A stretch of 64,000 bases of DNA from contig JAKSQO010000008.1 in assembly GCA_024404095.1 (NCBI GenBank), forward strand, positions 1 through 64,000, read 5' to 3'. The stretch's first letter is position 1. Each line of letters begins with the position of its first letter. The position numbers were made by a program, and so were the translations under genes. Below are positions 61,146 to 64,000 of this stretch, one piece after another. Below the pieces are notes generated by a model that did not search any database, was not told the DNA's origin, and worked only from the letters and a program-made list of their open reading frames with translations. The stretch comes from Clostridia bacterium. GTDB lineage: Bacteria > Bacillota > Clostridia > Oscillospirales > Acutalibacteraceae.

Positions 61146-63338
61146 ATGAAAATCAAGGATACGGTTACAAAAGCAGTATCGATAGTAAAGAATAACTGGA
61201 GCACACCGCCTAAGGACAGATTTATGACATACAAGGAAATAACGTCACTGTCTGTTGGCGGAATCGGTGTCAAATTTATTGTTTACTGTATCGGTCAGAT
61301 GATAATTTCTACGGGCAATGCGTTGCTTGCAAATACAATCGGCATTGATCCTATACCTTTATATATTATATATATCATATCTTTGTTGTCAGGATTTCCG
61401 CTTACTGCGCTTCGTGCATCAATGATTGACAACACAAGAAACATGAAAGGTAAGTATCGACCGTACATACTTTCAATGGGTATTCCTACCGCAATTCTCG
61501 GCATCGGATTCATCCTTATGCCGTATGAGCATATGTCGATGTTTATGAAGTGCACCGTTGTGCTTGCTTATAATATCGGATTTCAGTTCTTTTATAATTT
61601 CTTCAACGACGCATATGACAGTCTCATCAACGTCCTTTCACCTAACAGCATTGAGCGAAGTGATGTTCTGTCAATTCGAAGTATTGTAGAAAACCTGTCA
61701 CCATCTATCGCAAATATAGCATTTCCACTGCTTGCAAAAATGATTACAGGTCAGAATACTCTTTATAACCTTAAGGCTTACAGAGTTTCTTTTCCGCCGA
61801 TGCTTGTAGCAGGTCTGCTTATCTCGATACTTGTTTACGCAAACACAGAGGAAAAAATCGTTCAGGCAAAGTCACATTTTATCGGAATCAAATTCTCCGA
61901 TGCATTCAGAGCGGTTGTGCATAACAAATATTTCTGGATTATCTCGCTTGCAGGCTGGGTCGGCTTCCTTGAGGGTGCGTTTGCAAATATTATCCAATGG
62001 ATGTATAATTACCGCGGAGCGTGTTCACCCGCACAGTATGCGCTGATTGTTGCAATTTCGGGCAACGCTTCACTGTGGCCGAACTTTGCAGGGCCTTTCT
62101 TAATCAGAAAATGGGGAAAGAAAAAGGTTCTGATTTACTCAAATCTTCTCAATATCGTATTCATTGCCGCAATGCTGCCAATCGTGAGTAACTCCTCAGC
62201 ACCCGGAATAATCTGGTTGCTGCTTGTGTTTATCTTTATCAATCAATTCCTTACCTCACTCGGATTCCTTATGGGGCCGAGCATTAACGCAGACATCCGC
62301 GACTATCAGCAGTATGTCACCGGTGAACGAATTGACGGTATGTTTGCGGCGGTCGGACTTATCGGAAGTGTTATCACAATGTTCACAGGCATGGTTCTTC
62401 CTGTGATTTACGACAAATCCGGACTTAACCGAGAGGTTGCGATTTCACTCGGATATAGCGGAAGCAATGTTTATGATGTTCTTTACAATGAAGAGTATTT
62501 TGTCCGCATCTGCTCAATTCTTGTTGTCGCTTCGGTTATCGGTGCGGCTATGAATGTCATTCCGTACTTTTTCTATGATTTATCCGAAACGCGTCAGAAA
62601 GCTATTGTCAACGTGCTCAGAATTAAAGCGTTCTTTGAGGATTACAAAGACGGCGACGATTTTTCGGAGATTTACTCAATCATTCGTGACGCACGCGATT
62701 ACGAAAACAGACAAACAGTTAACCTTAAAACTGTAAAGGATAGAAAAGCACGAAAGCTCGTAAAAGAAGAAAATGAAAAAATTGAGATTTCAGAGTTTGT
62801 CAGAGCAGAGCTGAATCGCTTCAATGAAACGTGTGGTAAGGCTGAACTATGTTTTGCAAAACAAATTGCAGCAGCGGGGCTGAACGGTGTTATGAGAATT
62901 GAACCCCCGACAAAGAATGAGATTAAATCACTTCCGCGAAATACAGAGAGTGAAAAGGATTATATCAGACAGATGAAAATGCTCAGAAGCAGTATTCTGA
63001 CCTCGAAAAAGTCGATTATCAAGCATTACCCTGAAGGCATAAAGGAGTTTGACGTGAGTGTGATTGAAACGCTCTTTGCCGAGGAGGACAGGCTGAACGA
63101 GGAAATGAGAAAAATAGCACAGTCGGATTCTTCTGACAGGAAAACGGTTTTTAACGAGCTTAAAATACAGAAAAAGACCGTCGGAAGAAAAATCAGGCAG
63201 GCTGCGGACGAAAACGCAATATATCACCGTGCGGCAAAACCGTACCTTGATGCAGTAAGACTTGTAAAGCTTGCTGAGGATTATGAGAAAATAGATGTAT
63301 TTATGGCTGAATATGAACAAAATCATCAGCCCTGCTGA
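61146..63338 (+). CDS. GPH/MFS-type glycoside transporter with long C-terminal tail
   Basis: 730 residues. About twelve membrane helices in residues 25-525 match the glycoside-pentoside-hexuronide:cation symporter group (MFS), e.g. ALRASMIDNTRNMKGKYRPY near 97-116. Unusually, a hydrophilic tail of about 200 residues follows (FFEDYKDGDDFSEIYSII, then charged helical repeats to the end), likely cytoplasmic. The ATG at 61146 has GGAG 8 bases upstream; the earlier frame from 61047 lies within the GH30 gene. It is the second gene of the GH30 operon and probably imports the oligosaccharide cleaved there. Confidence 0.82.
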   Translation: MKIKDTVTKAVSIVKNNWSTPPKDRFMTYKEITSLSVGGIGVKFIVYCIGQMIISTGNALLANTIGIDPIPLYIIYIISLLSGFPLTALRASMIDNTRNMKGKYRPYILSMGIPTAILGIGFILMPYEHMSMFMKCTVVLAYNIGFQFFYNFFNDAYDSLINVLSPNSIERSDVLSIRSIVENLSPSIANIAFPLLAKMITGQNTLYNLKAYRVSFPPMLVAGLLISILVYANTEEKIVQAKSHFIGIKFSDAFRAVVHNKYFWIISLAGWVGFLEGAFANIIQWMYNYRGACSPAQYALIVAISGNASLWPNFAGPFLIRKWGKKKVLIYSNLLNIVFIAAMLPIVSNSSAPGIIWLLLVFIFINQFLTSLGFLMGPSINADIRDYQQYVTGERIDGMFAAVGLIGSVITMFTGMVLPVIYDKSGLNREVAISLGYSGSNVYDVLYNEEYFVRICSILVVASVIGAAMNVIPYFFYDLSETRQKAIVNVLRIKAFFEDYKDGDDFSEIYSIIRDARDYENRQTVNLKTVKDRKARKLVKEENEKIEISEFVRAELNRFNETCGKAELCFAKQIAAAGLNGVMRIEPPTKNEIKSLPRNTESEKDYIRQMKMLRSSILTSKKSIIKHYPEGIKEFDVSVIETLFAEEDRLNEEMRKIAQSDSSDRKTVFNELKIQKKTVGRKIRQAADENAIYHRAAKPYLDAVRLVKLAEDYEKIDVFMAEYEQNHQPC

Positions 63339-63357
63339 ATAAAAGAGAGGGGATAAC

Positions 63358-64000
63358 ATGAAAACTAACAAACTCGGAGCGAAAATATGGTTTAATCTTA
63401 TTCTGTTTGGACTTATGGGACAGATTGCGTGGAATGTTGAGAATATGTATTTCAACACTTTCCTGTGCAATTTTATCTACGGTCACGCAAAGCCCGACGC
63501 GGTAGCAAGCTCAATGAGCATCGTTGATGCTGTTGCGTGGATGGTTGCGCTGAGCGCGGTTGTAGCTGTTGTTACAACATTTATAATGGGTAATCTCAGC
63601 GACAGAATAAATAACAGAAAAATTTTTATCTCAGTCGGATATATTCTGTGGGGTATTGTCACAGGCTGTTTCGGATTTATCTCACTTGAAAACACCGAAA
63701 AGCTCGGCAGATTTTCTTCCGCCGCAGGTGTTCTGACCGCAACCGTCTGGATTGTTATCGGTATGGACTGCCTTATGACATTTATGGGCTCTACAAGCAA
63801 CGATTCCGCATTTAATGCGTGGGTAACCGATATCGGAAGCTCGGACAACAGAACAAAAATTGAGACCGTTCTTTCGTTTATGCCGATTGGTGCAATGGGT
63901 CTTGTGCTCGCTGTCGGCGGTGTAGCTGTAACTAAGGTAGGCTATCCTGCGTTTTTCCTCGGCCTCGGTGCGTTCGTTGTGCTCTGCGGTGTGCTCGGTC
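63358..64000 (+). CDS. Second GPH/MFS-type transporter, truncated by window edge
   Basis: ATG at 63358 with GAGAGGGG about 6 bases upstream. 214 codons are visible, starting MKTNKLGAKIWFNLILFG, with hydrophobic helices near 10-30, 50-80, 90-110, 125-145 and 170-200. MYFNTFLCNFIY and the cytoplasmic GNLSDRINNRKIF loop near 77-90 (MFS motif A-like) support the GPH/MFS family. It follows the first carrier by 19 bases. The 3' part lies beyond base 64000. Confidence 0.8.
   Translation, partial: MKTNKLGAKIWFNLILFGLMGQIAWNVENMYFNTFLCNFIYGHAKPDAVASSMSIVDAVAWMVALSAVVAVVTTFIMGNLSDRINNRKIFISVGYILWGIVTGCFGFISLENTEKLGRFSSAAGVLTATVWIVIGMDCLMTFMGSTSNDSAFNAWVTDIGSSDNRTKIETVLSFMPIGAMGLVLAVGGVAVTKVGYPAFFLGLGAFVVLCGVLG

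Noticed and set aside
1..64000. CRISPR arrays, rRNA or tRNA genes
   Set aside because: No regularly spaced direct repeats and no tRNA cloverleaf or rRNA motifs were recognised apart from tmRNA.

Overview
The window looks like a chromosome segment of an anaerobic, spore-forming Clostridia bacterium close to Ruminococcus/Oscillospiraceae. Dipicolinate synthase (dpaA, dpaB) shows sporulation. Two secreted proteins carry duplicated dockerin-type calcium repeats at the N-terminus and a protease carries one at its C-terminus. There is polysaccharide-degrading machinery (GH36-like, GH105-like and GH30 enzymes, GPH-type sugar carriers). The core gene set is typical Firmicutes: smpB-ssrA, yhbY, rdgB, ftsY, dnaA, and rpmH-rnpA-yidD-yidC-jag. 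Species-level assignment is not possible from sequence reading alone.

Layout. 1-11 kb: 3' part of a malic enzyme, a GH36-like alpha-galactosidase, a dockerin protein, a leftward BceAB-type ABC exporter, a leftward oxidoreductase/phosphoesterase pair and a CPBP membrane protein. 11-15 kb: murC, dpaAB behind a sigma-K-like promoter, and an esterase. 15-19.4 kb: an accessory island of gene debris followed by a compact four-gene glycan cassette (frameshifted GT9-like transferase, fused nucleotidyltransferase-kinase, KpsF/GutQ-like isomerase, HAD phosphatase). The island is bracketed by two copies of a nested hairpin with a shared 24-nt core and ends next to the 3' end of ssrA. 19.4-23.8 kb: a leftward housekeeping block (ssrA, smpB, yhbY, rdgB, ftsY, dnaA). 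23.9-29.1 kb: an accessory insertion between dnaA and rpmH (PadR regulator, two duplicated HAAS-type membrane proteins, an unrecognised possible glycosidase). 29.2-33.9 kb: the rightward rpmH-jag operon and an LCP-family cell-wall ligase.

34-39.4 kb holds a dockerin-repeat secreted protein and an ECF sigma factor operon (sigma, anti-sigma-like membrane protein, YcxB-like protein, small exported protein); a promoter-like block of about 50 nt occurs twice here. 39.4-48 kb holds a leftward PASTA pseudokinase, a PfoR/EIIC-like membrane protein, two calcineurin-type phosphoesterases, a rightward amidase and a secreted subtilisin. 48-59.3 kb holds two giant leftward paralogous surface proteins built around a VWA domain, both damaged: one has an in-frame amber codon, the other a frameshift and a large internal deletion. 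59.8-64 kb is a rightward GH30 enzyme plus two GPH-type carriers, the last cut by the window edge.

How the parts work together. Malic enzyme, GH36, GH30 and GPH carriers fit growth on plant or mucin glycans. The LCP protein, murC, amidase, PASTA protein and giant VWA proteins form or decorate the envelope, and the ECF operon probably senses it. Transcription tends to point away from the dnaA-rpmH interval, as expected for an origin-proximal region, although I see no clear DnaA-box cluster. The most unusual elements are the hairpin-bracketed glycan cassette, the amber-interrupted GH105-VWA protein, the duplicated ECF-type promoter block and the PASTA protein lacking its catalytic residues.
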